From Bacteroidia bacterium (GTDB lineage: Bacteria; Bacteroidota; Bacteroidia; UKL13-3), in the NCBI GenBank assembly GCA_023151275.1, contig JAKLJI010000016.1, positions 23,596 to 87,595 on the forward strand: a DNA stretch of 64,000 nucleotides, written 5' to 3'. Below the pieces are notes generated by a model. The model did no database searches. It saw only the letters and a program-made list of their open reading frames with translations, and was not told the DNA's origin. The number at the start of each line of letters is the position of its first letter. Positions within the stretch are counted from its first letter, which is position 1. Made by a program: the position numbers and the translations under genes. Shown piece by piece: positions 50,205 to 60,998 of this stretch.

Positions 50205-53200
50205 TTATTTGCTGTAAACCGCAAAGTTTGATCGGCCAATTACCTTAGTTCCTTCTGCAATAATTACATGGTACTTGCCAGGTTCAACACTCAAGTTGCG
50301 AATTTCAATCTCGTTGCTCATGCGAACATCTGAGTTTTGTTCGTAAACTACACGGCCTAGCATATCCACAATACTAACCTGCACAGGTTTCTGAGTAGTG
50401 ATTCCGCTTAAGTCGATGTTGAAATTGCCAGTATTTGGATTTGGATACAAAGTCAGGCTTGCAACTTCAGTTTCTCTGCTTGAAAGTCCAGTTGCTGATT
50501 TTCCAACTTCCTTAAATCCATCAAGTCCAGTTTTGTTTCCTGGTAAATCATTTTTAGCAACTACCGATAAGCCACTGCATGGCAAATCAACAACTGTAAC
50601 AACCATGCTGTATGATCCAGTACAACCCATGTTTGAAACGGCATTCAAGGTAACTGTGTAAGTTCCAGGTGTTGCGTAAACTTTTCCGTTCGGGAATGTG
50701 TGAGTTGAACCGGTTCCATCTCCAAAGTCCCAAGTATAACCGTCATTCACCCAACCCCAACCTGTAAAGTAGGTAGTATTGAAGAAATCAAAACGGTTGG
50801 TACTAATACACTGTGCCGCATTGGTGGTAGTAAATCCTACAATTGGATTGTTATTTCCATTGCTTGCGTTTACAACAGAGGAATAAGTGCTGCTGCAAGT
50901 TCCATCATCAACAGTTAAGCTTACAGTATAAGAGCCGCTTGAATTATAAGTATGGGTTGGATTTGCAGTTGTTGAGGTACTTCCATCTCCAAAATTCCAG
51001 CTGTAGCTTGGTGTTCCCGATGATGTTGATGTATTGGTGAAAGTAAACTGGTTACTGCATGAACTAAATGAACCGCTGCTGGTAAATGAAGCATTTGGAG
51101 CTGGTTGACCAGCAGGTGCATTCACAACCTGACTGCTGCTATGTGAGCAATTACCTCCATTGTAAACTGTCAAAGTAACTGTGTAGCTGCCTGCAAGTGC
51201 ATAAGCCTTAACCGGATTTTCAAGCGTTGATGTTGTTCCATCTCCAAAATCCCATGAATAGGTAAGGTTTCCATAGTCAACTGTAGAGTTATTGTCAAAT
51301 GCAATATTACTTGCACAACTTGAAGCTCCATAGGTAAATGAAGAAACCGGTGTAGATGCAACAGATACGGTTTTAGTTATGCTGCTACTGCAACCCAAGT
51401 TGTCAACGGTAAGGGTTACGTTGTAATTTCCGGTTGAAGCATAACTTGTGCTTGGCTGCATCTGGGTTGAAGTTGTTCCGTTGCCCAAATTCCAAGAATA
51501 AGTAATTCCGGAACCGCTGGTAGAGGTATTGGTGAAACTTACATTTTTAGTACAACCGTCATAAACTGGGGTGAAGTCCGCAGTTGGACTTGTTCCTACA
51601 CGCAATTTGCGACTGAAAGTTGATGTGCAACCCGTTTGATTCGTAACAGTTAAGGTAACAGTATAATCACCGGTGCTTGCAAAGGTTTTTCCGAATACAA
51701 AAGTTTGTGTTGAAGTAGTTCCATCTCCAAAATTCCAAAGGCTAGATGGAATCCAACCTGCTCCTGAATGATCAGCTCTGTTCAAGAAACTGAAGTTAGC
51801 TCCAACTCCGCAACTTCCTGCGTTTTCAATTTCAAAGTAGGCCATTGGACCATAGTTGTCATTGCCAATGGTAACGGTTTGTGAACTGCTCGAGCTGCAT
51901 CCGTTTACATCTGTTGCTGTTAATGTAACGGTATAAGTAGCACCGGCTCCAAATGATTTAACCGCATCCTGGGTATTGGTGGTTTTGCCATCACCAAAGT
52001 TCCACAAATAGGTTACCGGACTTCCTGTGCTTGTATTGGTAAAGGTATAAGTGTTACCGCAAGTTCCGCTGAGTGCTTTTGTAAATGAAGCTGATGGACC
52101 ACTGGCCGAAAGACTTCCAACAACTGCTTGTTTGGTAAGCTCTTTTGAACAACCATGCGTGTTGGTTACCGTTAATGTTACATCAAATGTATTGATAGAT
52201 GCATAAGTATGGCTTGGGCTGGCTGAGGTGGATGAATTTCCATCTCCAAAATCCCAACTGTATGTCAATGTACCAGTTCCGGTAGATGAATTGCTGAATT
52301 GAATTGCAGGATTGCAAGCTGATTGAGTGCCAACAGAAAAATCAACATTCACATCATTATTAACTGTAAAGGTTTTTGTTTTTGTGCTGGTGCAACCGCC
52401 ATCAATTGCTTTTAATATTAGGCTATGGCTTCCATTGCTAAGTCCGCTTAAGCTTAATGGGAAAGAAGATACACTTGCAAAGGCGGCATTGTCTAATGAA
52501 TATTCATAAGTTGTTGCCACTCCTGCATTGTTGGTGGTGTTTGCAATGCTTACTGTGTTTACACACAAATCTGCTTGAGTTACAGTGAAGTCGGCATCCA
52601 AGCCGCTAGAATTAAAGGCAGTTGCGCTAATTGATGTTGTTAGACTTGTGTTACAGCCGGTTGATGAGGTTGCTGTTAACTCAACATCGTAAGTTCCATC
52701 AGCTGCATAATTGTGGGTTGGGGTGGCTGATGTAGATGTGTTTCCATCTCCAAAATCCCAACTGTATGTTAGGGCTCCAACCGGTGCTGTTGAAGTATTG
52801 GTAAAACTGATAGCATTGTTGCAGCTATTAACGGTTTCAGAGAATGCAACAACGGGTTCATTACCTGGAACCACTGTCTGACTCAAGGTTAATGGTCCTG
52901 TTGAGCAGCTTCCACCGGTTGTTGTAGTAAGAGTAACTGTATACGAACCTCCAGTGCTGTAGGTATGTGTTGGGTTGGCTGAAGTTGATGTGTTTCCATC
53001 TCCAAAATTCCAGCTGTATCCGGTTACTCCTGTACTTGCAGAACTATTGAAGTTAACTGTCTTAGAGCAGGCCGCATCATGGGTAAACGAAATAACAGGT
53101 GCTGGGTTAACAGTTAAATCAATGTAGGCGGTATCTGTACATCCAGAACCTGCATACATAATCAAATGAGTTCTGAAGGTTCCGGTTTGAGTGAATACTT

Positions 53201-56144
53201 TTGGTTCAATGCTGGTGGCCGTATTTGTTGTTCCATCTCCATGGTCCCAAAGGGCATGGGTGGTGAATGATGGCCAATGATTTTGACTGTGGTTGTTCAA
53301 TTCAAAACTGTTACCTGTTAAACACTGAGTTTGATCGCTGGTTAGGTTGACAATAGCTTCAGGTCCATTTTTAATTGCACGTGTAAATGTGGTGTTTGTA
53401 ATACAACCTCTATCTGAAGTTGATCTAACATGAATTGCATAATTAGTATTTGGATAACCCGGAGTAAACCATTGCAAATCCGAGTTAAACGGAAACTCGT
53501 GTTTCAGAATATCAGTTGATGCGGTATTTACCACAGGACTTCCATCTCCAAAATCCCAACGGTAATTCACAATGCTTCCTTCACTAATTGTAGAGGCATT
53601 CGTGAAAACTACAGCACCGTTACAAAGCAACTGACCACCGTTAACACCAGGGTCTCCACTTAGTGTAGAACTTGTGCCTACAACGTTATTTGGCATTGGC
53701 CAAACATCAATATAGGATGTTCTTGTAAGTTCTCCCAAGCAACCATTAACTGTTGTTGCTTGCATGTATACTGTATAGTGTCCTTCAGTTGAATAGGTTT
53801 TAGTAGGACTTGTTTGGGTTGATGAACTTCCATCGCCAAATGTCCAAGCATAGGTTGTGCCTCCAACTGGTGCACCATTACTAAGTGTAGTTGAATTGGT
53901 GAATGGGAAGCTGTTTCCGGTTAAACATTTTTGTTGAACTGCCGTTGCAAAATCAACTACAGGTTTTGGATACACCGATACAGATAGGTTGGTGGATGAT
54001 TGACAGCCATTGTTATCGGTTAGCTGAAGGTTAACTGAATAATTTCCTTCAGAACCATAAACATAATTGGTAATACTGCTAATGCTTGCACCGCTAAATG
54101 TTCCAACGCCATCTCCCATGTTCCATGCATAGTTTGCAATGTTGGTGGTGTTGGTGCTGGTGAAGTCAAATGAATTGCTTCCATTAACTGTATTTCCATT
54201 GATACATTGTGTTGCATCGTTTGCTGTGATGCCAATGCCAGGAAGTGTAAATACCGTCAAGGTTTGAGTTGCGGTAGTTTGAGTACATCCCAAATTGTCT
54301 GTTACTACTAAATGATAATCACCTGCAGTTGAGAAGCTCGTGCTTGCTCCTGTTCCGGCGGCACTTGAGTTTCTAAACCACTGATAACTGCTGATTAATG
54401 ATGCGTCTCCAACACTCGCTGTAGCATCAAAGTCCGCACTTGCATCTGAGCAAATCATTGCATCATTTGCTACAACTGAATTTTCAGTTATACTAAAGCT
54501 TGCACTTGGTTTCAAATAAACAGTTACAGTTGTAGTGCTTGAAGCCGAGCAGCCATTTGCATCTTCAATAGCTAATGTATAAACGCCATCATTTGCATTA
54601 ACTGGATTTGAAATAGTAGCGTCTTCAGTTGTTGCTGAGAAACCGTTTGAGCCAGTCCAACTGAATGTGCTAATTGCTCCATCACCAACTGCTGTAGTTG
54701 CAGTTAAATCAATAGCAACTCCTTCACAAGCAGCACCACTGTTAGCAATAGCTGTAATTGCAGGCTTTTTATAAACAGTAACAGTTGTAGTGCTTGAAGC
54801 AGAACAACCATTAGCATCTTCAATCGTCAAGGTATAATCACCATCGTTAGCATTCACTGGATTTGAAATCGAAGCATCCTCAGTGCTAGCAGCAAAACCA
54901 TTTGCACCAGTCCAGCTGAATGTACTAATAGAAGCATCACCAACTGCTGTAGTTGCAGTTAAATCAATAGCAACTCCTTCACAAGCAGCACCGCTATTAG
55001 CAATAGCTGTAATTGCAGGCTTTTTGTAAACGGTAACAGTTGTGGTGCTTGAAGCAGAACAACCGTTTGCATCTTCAATCGTCAAAGTATAATCACCATC
55101 GTTTGCGTTCACTGGACTTGAAATCGAAGCATCTTCGGTGCTAGCAACAAAACCATTTGCACCAGCCCAGCTGAATGTACTAATTGCTGCATCACCAACT
55201 GCTGTAGTTGCAGTTAAATCAATAGCAACTCCTTCACAAGCAGCACCACTGTTAGCAATAGCTGTAATTGCAGGCTTTTTGTAAACAGTAACAGTTGTAG
55301 TGCTTGAAGCAGAACAACCATTTGCATCTTCAATCGTCAAGGTATAATCACCATCGTTAGCGTTCACTGGACTTGAAATCGAAGCATCTTCGGTGCTAGC
55401 AGCAAAACCATTTGCACCAGTCCAGCTGAATGTACTAATTGCTGCATCACCAACTGCTGTAGTTGCAGTTAAATCAATAGCAACTCCTTCACAAGCAGCA
55501 CCGCTGTTAGCAATAGCTGTGATTGAAGGCTTTTTATAAACAGTAACGGTTGTAGTGCTTGAAGCAGAACAACCGTTTGCATCTTCAATCGTCAAGGTAT
55601 ATACACCATCATGTGCATTTTCCGGATTTGAAATTGTAGCATCCTCTGTATTGGCCGAAAAACCATTTGATCCAGTCCAAGCGTAACTGTTAATTGCAGC
55701 GCTGCCCACAGCAGTTGTTGCAGTTAAATCAATTGCCACGCCTTCGCAAGCTGCACCACTATTTGAGATAGCTGTAATGGCTGGGAGTGTATATACAGAA
55801 ATAATTATTGGTCCGCTTGAATTACTGCTATTGTCGCCATCATCCTCTACAGTTACACTAAGTTGTACCGAACCGTTGGAGATATCATTAGGTCCGGGAG
55901 TGTAGGTAGGATTTGAGGAAGTGGTGCTTGAGAATGTACCATCTCCTAAGCTGCTCCAGGAATACGTGAGGTTTCCAACAGCAGCTCCGGTGAGAGAGGA
56001 ACTCAAGTTCTCTGTGCTTGCTCCGCAGAATTTGGCAGGGGGGGAGACTGAAATACTCGAAATTTGGGAGAAGCCAAGCTGCGTCCCAAGTAGTAAGAAG
56101 ATTCCAGCTAAGAAACTTTTTACATGGAGTAATTTTTTATTCAT
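50205..56144 (-). CDS. Giant (1979 aa) secreted PKD/Ig-like repeat protein with T9SS sorting domain
   Basis: Many 'YSWDFGDGNSSTSASPSHTYA' PKD motifs; five Ig-like repeats; C-terminal 'LYPNPNTGNFNIDLSG...'. Confidence 0.95.
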   Translation of the reverse strand: MNKKLLHVKSFLAGIFLLLGTQLGFSQISSISVSPPAKFCGASTENLSSSLTGAAVGNLTYSWSSLGDGTFSSTTSSNPTYTPGPNDISNGSVQLSVTVEDDGDNSSNSSGPIIISVYTLPAITAISNSGAACEGVAIDLTATTAVGSAAINSYAWTGSNGFSANTEDATISNPENAHDGVYTLTIEDANGCSASSTTTVTVYKKPSITAIANSGAACEGVAIDLTATTAVGDAAISTFSWTGANGFAASTEDASISSPVNANDGDYTLTIEDANGCSASSTTTVTVYKKPAITAIANSGAACEGVAIDLTATTAVGDAAISTFSWAGANGFVASTEDASISSPVNANDGDYTLTIEDANGCSASSTTTVTVYKKPAITAIANSGAACEGVAIDLTATTAVGDASISTFSWTGANGFAASTEDASISNPVNANDGDYTLTIEDANGCSASSTTTVTVYKKPAITAIANSGAACEGVAIDLTATTAVGDGAISTFSWTGSNGFSATTEDATISNPVNANDGVYTLAIEDANGCSASSTTTVTVYLKPSASFSITENSVVANDAMICSDASADFDATASVGDASLISSYQWFRNSSAAGTGASTSFSTAGDYHLVVTDNLGCTQTTATQTLTVFTLPGIGITANDATQCINGNTVNGSNSFDFTSTNTTNIANYAWNMGDGVGTFSGASISSITNYVYGSEGNYSVNLQLTDNNGCQSSTNLSVSVYPKPVVDFATAVQQKCLTGNSFPFTNSTTLSNGAPVGGTTYAWTFGDGSSSTQTSPTKTYSTEGHYTVYMQATTVNGCLGELTRTSYIDVWPMPNNVVGTSSTLSGDPGVNGGQLLCNGAVVFTNASTISEGSIVNYRWDFGDGSPVVNTASTDILKHEFPFNSDLQWFTPGYPNTNYAIHVRSTSDRGCITNTTFTRAIKNGPEAIVNLTSDQTQCLTGNSFELNNHSQNHWPSFTTHALWDHGDGTTNTATSIEPKVFTQTGTFRTHLIMYAGSGCTDTAYIDLTVNPAPVISFTHDAACSKTVNFNSSASTGVTGYSWNFGDGNTSTSANPTHTYSTGGSYTVTLTTTTGGSCSTGPLTLSQTVVPGNEPVVAFSETVNSCNNAISFTNTSTAPVGALTYSWDFGDGNTSTSATPTHNYAADGTYDVELTATSSTGCNTSLTTSISATAFNSSGLDADFTVTQADLCVNTVSIANTTNNAGVATTYEYSLDNAAFASVSSFPLSLSGLSNGSHSLILKAIDGGCTSTKTKTFTVNNDVNVDFSVGTQSACNPAIQFSNSSTGTGTLTYSWDFGDGNSSTSASPSHTYASINTFDVTLTVTNTHGCSKELTKQAVVGSLSASGPSASFTKALSGTCGNTYTFTNTSTGSPVTYLWNFGDGKTTNTQDAVKSFGAGATYTVTLTATDVNGCSSSSSQTVTIGNDNYGPMAYFEIENAGSCGVGANFSFLNRADHSGAGWIPSSLWNFGDGTTSTQTFVFGKTFASTGDYTVTLTVTNQTGCTSTFSRKLRVGTSPTADFTPVYDGCTKNVSFTNTSTSGSGITYSWNLGNGTTSTQMQPSTSYASTGNYNVTLTVDNLGCSSSITKTVSVASTPVSSFTYGASSCASNIAFDNNSTVDYGNLTYSWDFGDGTTSTLENPVKAYALAGSYTVTLTVYNGGNCSHSSSQVVNAPAGQPAPNASFTSSGSFSSCSNQFTFTNTSTSSGTPSYSWNFGDGSTSTTANPTHTYNSSGSYTVSLTVDDGTCSSTYSSVVNASNGNNNPIVGFTTTNAAQCISTNRFDFFNTTYFTGWGWVNDGYTWDFGDGTGSTHTFPNGKVYATPGTYTVTLNAVSNMGCTGSYSMVVTVVDLPCSGLSVVAKNDLPGNKTGLDGFKEVGKSATGLSSRETEVASLTLYPNPNTGNFNIDLSGITTQKPVQVSIVDMLGRVVYEQNSDVRMSNEIEIRNLSVEPGKYHVIIAEGTKVIGRSNFAVYSK
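54514..55788. repeat. Five tandem 255-bp (85-aa) coding repeats
   Basis: KKPAITAIANSGAACEGVAIDLTATTAVGDAAISTFSWTG... units at 255-bp spacing (boundary motifs at ~54765, 55020, 55275, 55530). Confidence 0.9.
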
Positions 56145-56389
56145 AGTTAATAGTTTGTTTTCGGCTTAAGTGCACACTTTTGATTAAATTAAGATATTTT
56201 AAACCGTCTGAGATAGGTCAAAAATTATCTGAATGGCCGTAATGCGTGAATTTTAGATTTAATGACTATTTGAGTTGCGGCATGTGTGCCTCGGTCACTG
56301 ATTCCAATTTGGGAACGAATGTCGCAATTCTTCCTATTTTGGGACGTTTGAGATTTTGTAAGTAGCTGAAAATTATTGATGAATGGCGA

Positions 56390-57526
56390 TTAATTGCCCA
56401 TTAGCATCAGCGATTTTAACTTCTCATATTGGCTTTCCCAATTGAACTTTTGGTGCGCCTGATTCAAACAGTTTGAAGCTAATTTTTCATAAACTGATTT
56501 ATCTGCCAATAATCCTTTAATTCCTTCCGAAATGGACCTTGGATCATCTAGTGAACATGAAATACCGATTTCTAACTCCTCATTCAATGCTCGATAAATG
56601 GCATTATCGCAAAACAGACTTGGCAACCCCAATCCAATGTATTCAAACAGTTTTCGTTCGTGGGAGTAGGTTAGCTTGTCTGGCTGATTTTTCAGGCAAA
56701 GCCCAATTCGTGCTTTTCGTGAAAGTTCAAAAAATTGCTGCTGTGGAATGTATCCGTGGAATACCAGGTTTGATTTGATTTTATCCCAATAATCTAGCCT
56801 TGTATAGCTTTCAAATTGATTTTGGTCAAGCTTGCCAGCAACATCAAGCTGAACGATAATGCCTTCTTTTTGCAGCAGGTAAATTGCTTCAAGAATCTTA
56901 CTGAAATGATAATAATGGTCTTCAAGTAATCCTGCATAGATTAACCTTGCTTCGGTTTGTTCCCAGCGGTTTTCTATTCGGAAAGGGATGAGTTCATGCA
57001 GTGGCGCATAATTTAAAACTTTCGTGAAATGGCCAGGTCTGAGTCCGGAATTGTATGCCATTTCATCTTTTTCAACCACGGCAAGTGTATGAAAGTGCAA
57101 GTTTCCGTAGCTTAAAATGTTTTTGTAGATTTTGGCGATTGCATTCCGCATCCACTTGGGTATCCAACCCCGATAGGCAATATCGCCCATCGTATTTTCA
57201 TGCATATCATAAAATACCCTAGCCCCTGTAAATGAAAGTAAAATCCCGTAAGGAATCAATTCAGGGTCGTGAAAATGATAAACATGGGCGTCCTGTTTTA
57301 ATGCTTTTTGATAGACGAGAGGTCCTCCAACCAGCATCCGTAAAATGGGGTTTGAAATCCTGGGTAAAGGAATCATCTTTACTCCATCTAGTAAGCCTTC
57401 TTTTTCTCCAACTGCAATTAAGGTTACATCGAAATCTTTGGCCAAACTTTTGCATTCCCTTGCAAAAACTCGGCTATCCGTTTGGGCGTGTACAATGGAA
57501 AATTGGCAGATTTTTTTTCTCACCAC
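56390..57526 (-). CDS. Glycosyltransferase (GT4-like)
   Basis: 'VYHFHDPELIPYGILLSFTGARVFYDMHE', 'RKLFEYIGLGLPSLFCDN'. Confidence 0.85.
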   Translation of the reverse strand: MVRKKICQFSIVHAQTDSRVFARECKSLAKDFDVTLIAVGEKEGLLDGVKMIPLPRISNPILRMLVGGPLVYQKALKQDAHVYHFHDPELIPYGILLSFTGARVFYDMHENTMGDIAYRGWIPKWMRNAIAKIYKNILSYGNLHFHTLAVVEKDEMAYNSGLRPGHFTKVLNYAPLHELIPFRIENRWEQTEARLIYAGLLEDHYYHFSKILEAIYLLQKEGIIVQLDVAGKLDQNQFESYTRLDYWDKIKSNLVFHGYIPQQQFFELSRKARIGLCLKNQPDKLTYSHERKLFEYIGLGLPSLFCDNAIYRALNEELEIGISCSLDDPRSISEGIKGLLADKSVYEKLASNCLNQAHQKFNWESQYEKLKSLMLMGN

Positions 57527-57566
57527 AGGGTTTCTTGTGGCACAATATTCGCCTTTTTAATAAAAT

Positions 57567-59138
57567 TTAGTCCACCTTCATGAGTTTCTCAGTCCAACGA
57601 CGCCTTCCTTGTTGCAGATGAATGGCATAGTTTCCTGCCGGCAGATGAGATAAATCTAATCGGAAAATTCCATTGTCTGAATTGTTTTGAAGAGATCCGA
57701 GCTCCTGTTTCCTTCCTTGCATGTCGAAAATTTCAAGTGAAATAGGCTCTCCGCTGATTTGATTTTCAAATTGAATGGTTACTACACCGGTAGTCGGATT
57801 CGGAAATACAATCAACTTTTTACTCAAACTCTTTTCATAATAGCCGGTTGCAGAGCCGTCTATTAAATCCAGGGTTGGAAAATCTTTTAGTAAAATCTCA
57901 GTTCTTTCGGTATCGCTTATTTCAAACCATTCTTTAAGGATACTTCCGTAAATCGAGCGGAAGTCAAATTCCATGGGTACATTGTCGTTAACGCTTGCAT
58001 TTTGAGGTATCACCGGATTCTTTCCATAAATACCTCCTTTAATATGCTTGCCAAATAAAAACAAGGGAGCAGATGTTCCATGGTCAGTTCCTAAGCTGGC
58101 ATTCGATTTTATTCTCCTTCCAAATTCTGAAAAAGTCATGCCCAAAACCCGGTCGTCAACCCCAAGCAATTTTAAATCATCTTGAAATGCGTTTACCGCC
58201 TGTGAGATTTTTTGCAATAAAGTCGCATGGCTTCCATTTTCTTTTGCACTTACATCCACTTGTGCCGAATGGGTGTCAAATCCGCCTAGGCTTACCATAT
58301 AAACCTGTGTACTCAAACCTCCTGATATCAATTGGGCTACAATTTTTAACTGGTCTGCCAATGAATTTGTACCTGCCGCCGGATACTTGGAACTCAGGTT
58401 CCTTCCTTTGTCGGCAGCCGTTTTCACCGAACCGGAATACTGCTGGGTTTGTTGCGCAACCAATCTCAAAAAGCTGAGCTCATGTCCGGCAGGTGTGTTG
58501 GGTGCCGGATCAACTGTGCCGTTCACAAATTGATAAAAACTACTCGGATTGGTTATACTCATGCCTAAACTGGCATGTTGTCCCTGCAATGCCGGACTAA
58601 TCATCGCACCAATTTGAATTGCCGGTGGATCCGGGTATTCTTCATTGGGATAGCCTGTTGGAAAGCCTGCGAATTGCAAATCCAAATACCTTCCCATCCA
58701 GCCGGTTTCAACAAATTGATTGCTGTCGCTTCCCGTAAGCCAAATATCTGTCGCTCTGAAATGCGAGAAATCCGGATTGGGGTAACCAACATTTTGAACA
58801 ATGCTTAGTCTTCCTTCATCATACAGGCTTCTTAATTCATTCATTGCTGGATGAAGTCCAGTTTTGGTTGTTCCGGTGAGCGCTAGAACTTTGGCTTCAG
58901 GAATCAAAATATTACTTCTTGCATTGCTTAGAAATGAATATTGGTCGATTGGAATGACAGTGTTCAGTCCATCATTACCTCCATTGAGTTGTAACAAAAC
59001 CGCGATTCGATTTTTATTCGATTTTCCAAGAAATTGCAATAGGGGACTTTCGGCAAAGGCGTTAACGGATAACCCATTTAAAACCAGTGGAGCCAAGCCA
59101 GAACCAATACTTGTTCGTAAAAATTTTCTTCTGTCCAT
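57567..59138 (-). CDS. DUF1501 protein with Tat-like signal and T9SS sorting domain
   Basis: 'MDRRKFLRTSIGSGLAPLVLNG', 'LQLNGGNDGLNTVIP', 'SEFGRRIKSNASLGTDHGTSAPLFLFG'; C-term 'VFPNPTTGVVTIQFE'. Confidence 0.92.
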   Translation of the reverse strand: MDRRKFLRTSIGSGLAPLVLNGLSVNAFAESPLLQFLGKSNKNRIAVLLQLNGGNDGLNTVIPIDQYSFLSNARSNILIPEAKVLALTGTTKTGLHPAMNELRSLYDEGRLSIVQNVGYPNPDFSHFRATDIWLTGSDSNQFVETGWMGRYLDLQFAGFPTGYPNEEYPDPPAIQIGAMISPALQGQHASLGMSITNPSSFYQFVNGTVDPAPNTPAGHELSFLRLVAQQTQQYSGSVKTAADKGRNLSSKYPAAGTNSLADQLKIVAQLISGGLSTQVYMVSLGGFDTHSAQVDVSAKENGSHATLLQKISQAVNAFQDDLKLLGVDDRVLGMTFSEFGRRIKSNASLGTDHGTSAPLFLFGKHIKGGIYGKNPVIPQNASVNDNVPMEFDFRSIYGSILKEWFEISDTERTEILLKDFPTLDLIDGSATGYYEKSLSKKLIVFPNPTTGVVTIQFENQISGEPISLEIFDMQGRKQELGSLQNNSDNGIFRLDLSHLPAGNYAIHLQQGRRRWTEKLMKVD

Positions 59139-59144
59139 CGTTAT

Positions 59145-60890
59145 TTAGCAAAGCTGGTATTCGGCCAGTCCGGTTAAGTACTTGAATAAATCTTTGAGTT
59201 TGCTTTCTACTGCATTTTTGAGAATAACATTTCCTGGATTGCCTTGCCATGCAGCCCAGGCATCTGTCCAATAATGATCTTCTTCTTGCCCTCCAAGTAG
59301 GAAGCTTTTTTTTACGGTTTGAATATGACTTGCACTTAAGGGCATTTGAAACAATATCTTCAGAGCATCATTCAACAACTCATTGGGGTTTGATGGATTG
59401 GAAAATCCGCTAACCAGCTGAAGTGTATCTATTTTAAGTAAGAAGTTTTGTCGATTAAAACCAGTGTAAAGAAGCCCTTCTGCTGATTGGTTTCGTTTGG
59501 GTAGCGTGTCCGAATTTATCCAAAGCTCATAAAACTGTGGGTCTTCATAATATGAAGGCCATCCTGCCACACTTGGTGGATCGCCCAAGTCCTGACCAAT
59601 GGCTGCCATTACCTGCTGCGCGTATATAAAGTGAGTGTACTGTTGTTGAATATTGCCCGAACCCGGAAGTGCCAATTGGAAGTTTCGCGCCAATCCCACC
59701 AAATAATCACTTGGAGATTTAATCATACAAGCTCTATTCAGAGGGTCGAAAAAGTGTTCGCTTTTGAGCAGTGTTTCCAGCACCGGTTTAATTTGGTAAT
59801 TGTTGTTTCTAAAAACAGTTGCCAAGGGCTCTATCACATTTTTCTCAACCGATTCATCAATCACATAGTAAACAAAATACCGATAGAGTTTCCTACAGAT
59901 GTATTTGGATACTTCTTGTTGATTGAACAACATCGTCATCAAGTCGTTCAGCTCATCAGTACCAGCCGTTGAGCCACTTCTTCCTTGAATTACGGTATTG
60001 TTGTAAAAAGCAGAAAATTGCTTGTTTCCTGTATCATGAGCATTGGGGTCGAAGCTGCTCGAAATACCGTTTCGGTTAATGCGCCATCCGGTTAAAACTT
60101 TCGCTGCTGCTCGAACATCCTCCTCCGTGTAATGGTTAGGCAAATCCTTACCCACAGTGAACAACTCCTGAAGTTCACGGGCAAAATTTTCATCCGGTGC
60201 TGTTTTCGTATTGTCTTTTCCATTCAAATAAACCAACATCGCCGGATCAATGCAGACCTGCCTCACCAATTCTTTAAAATTGCCTAAACAATTTTGCCTT
60301 AACAGGCTATGATGCTTGTAAACAAAGCGGGAGTCTAAAACGATGGCAGATTCGGTAGCAAAATGGTTGTGCCAAAACAGTGTCATCTTTTCCCGAATAT
60401 TTGGCTGCCTGTTAAACTGCAGTCCGGCCCACCAACCTTTGAAAGAAACTCTCCTTTGGCCTTCAAGTGTTGGACTAACCGGTGCATTCACCCAAGTACT
60501 GCCTGCCGGAACATCAGGGTCAGGCAAAGCAGGATTGTAACTGTAATGATTGAGGGGAGGCTCGGGAAGATTATCCGGAATGGTTAATAAGGAATTGAGG
60601 ACTTCAGTTAAGCTTTTATTCTTAAAATAAGTCAGGTCTGAATAGCTTATTCCAAAAAGCGTTCTCTTTAGCAAATGCCTGAGTTCTTCCTCTCCAAAAG
60701 TTCCTGAATAGGGAGCTATTCCTGTGCTCGTCTTCAATAAATGGCGAGGCAACTGGGTGTTTGAGGGATCTTTGTATGCAGCCTTGATTGTTGAATGTTC
60801 ATTCAGCTTTTTAAGGGCTATTGATTCCTCAAAAAATTTCCTTCTGCTTAGCTGTTTCATCGTTCGGGTTAGACCTGGCAATTGGTGCAA
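59145..60890 (-). CDS. DUF1800 family protein
   Basis: 'LLKRTLFGISYSDL', 'REKMTLFWHNHFATES', 'NFARELQELFTVGK', 'ICRKLYRYFVYYVID'. Confidence 0.92.
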   Translation of the reverse strand: MHQLPGLTRTMKQLSRRKFFEESIALKKLNEHSTIKAAYKDPSNTQLPRHLLKTSTGIAPYSGTFGEEELRHLLKRTLFGISYSDLTYFKNKSLTEVLNSLLTIPDNLPEPPLNHYSYNPALPDPDVPAGSTWVNAPVSPTLEGQRRVSFKGWWAGLQFNRQPNIREKMTLFWHNHFATESAIVLDSRFVYKHHSLLRQNCLGNFKELVRQVCIDPAMLVYLNGKDNTKTAPDENFARELQELFTVGKDLPNHYTEEDVRAAAKVLTGWRINRNGISSSFDPNAHDTGNKQFSAFYNNTVIQGRSGSTAGTDELNDLMTMLFNQQEVSKYICRKLYRYFVYYVIDESVEKNVIEPLATVFRNNNYQIKPVLETLLKSEHFFDPLNRACMIKSPSDYLVGLARNFQLALPGSGNIQQQYTHFIYAQQVMAAIGQDLGDPPSVAGWPSYYEDPQFYELWINSDTLPKRNQSAEGLLYTGFNRQNFLLKIDTLQLVSGFSNPSNPNELLNDALKILFQMPLSASHIQTVKKSFLLGGQEEDHYWTDAWAAWQGNPGNVILKNAVESKLKDLFKYLTGLAEYQLC

Positions 60891-60998
60891 GGTTTAATTT
60901 TAAACCAAATTAGGAATAAGTGCCTGTATTTCAATTGTAATAAATCGTCTTGCTGGCCTTCCGTACGATTCTTTTTCGGATTATTTACCTTCGTCCCC

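Noticed and set aside
50398-54235. Short ORFs in other frames inside the PKD gene (e.g. 53678..53878, 54020..54235)
   Set aside because: Alternative-frame reads of repeat-rich coding sequence.
54514-55788. Regular direct repeats as a possible CRISPR array
   Set aside because: 255-bp period, in frame, coding for Ig-like domains; no short repeat/unique spacer structure.
60882-60998. N-terminal extension of aldehyde dehydrogenase from 60882
   Set aside because: The extension overlaps the divergent DUF1800 start and is not protein-like; the family start fits MQKILNYINGE at 60999.
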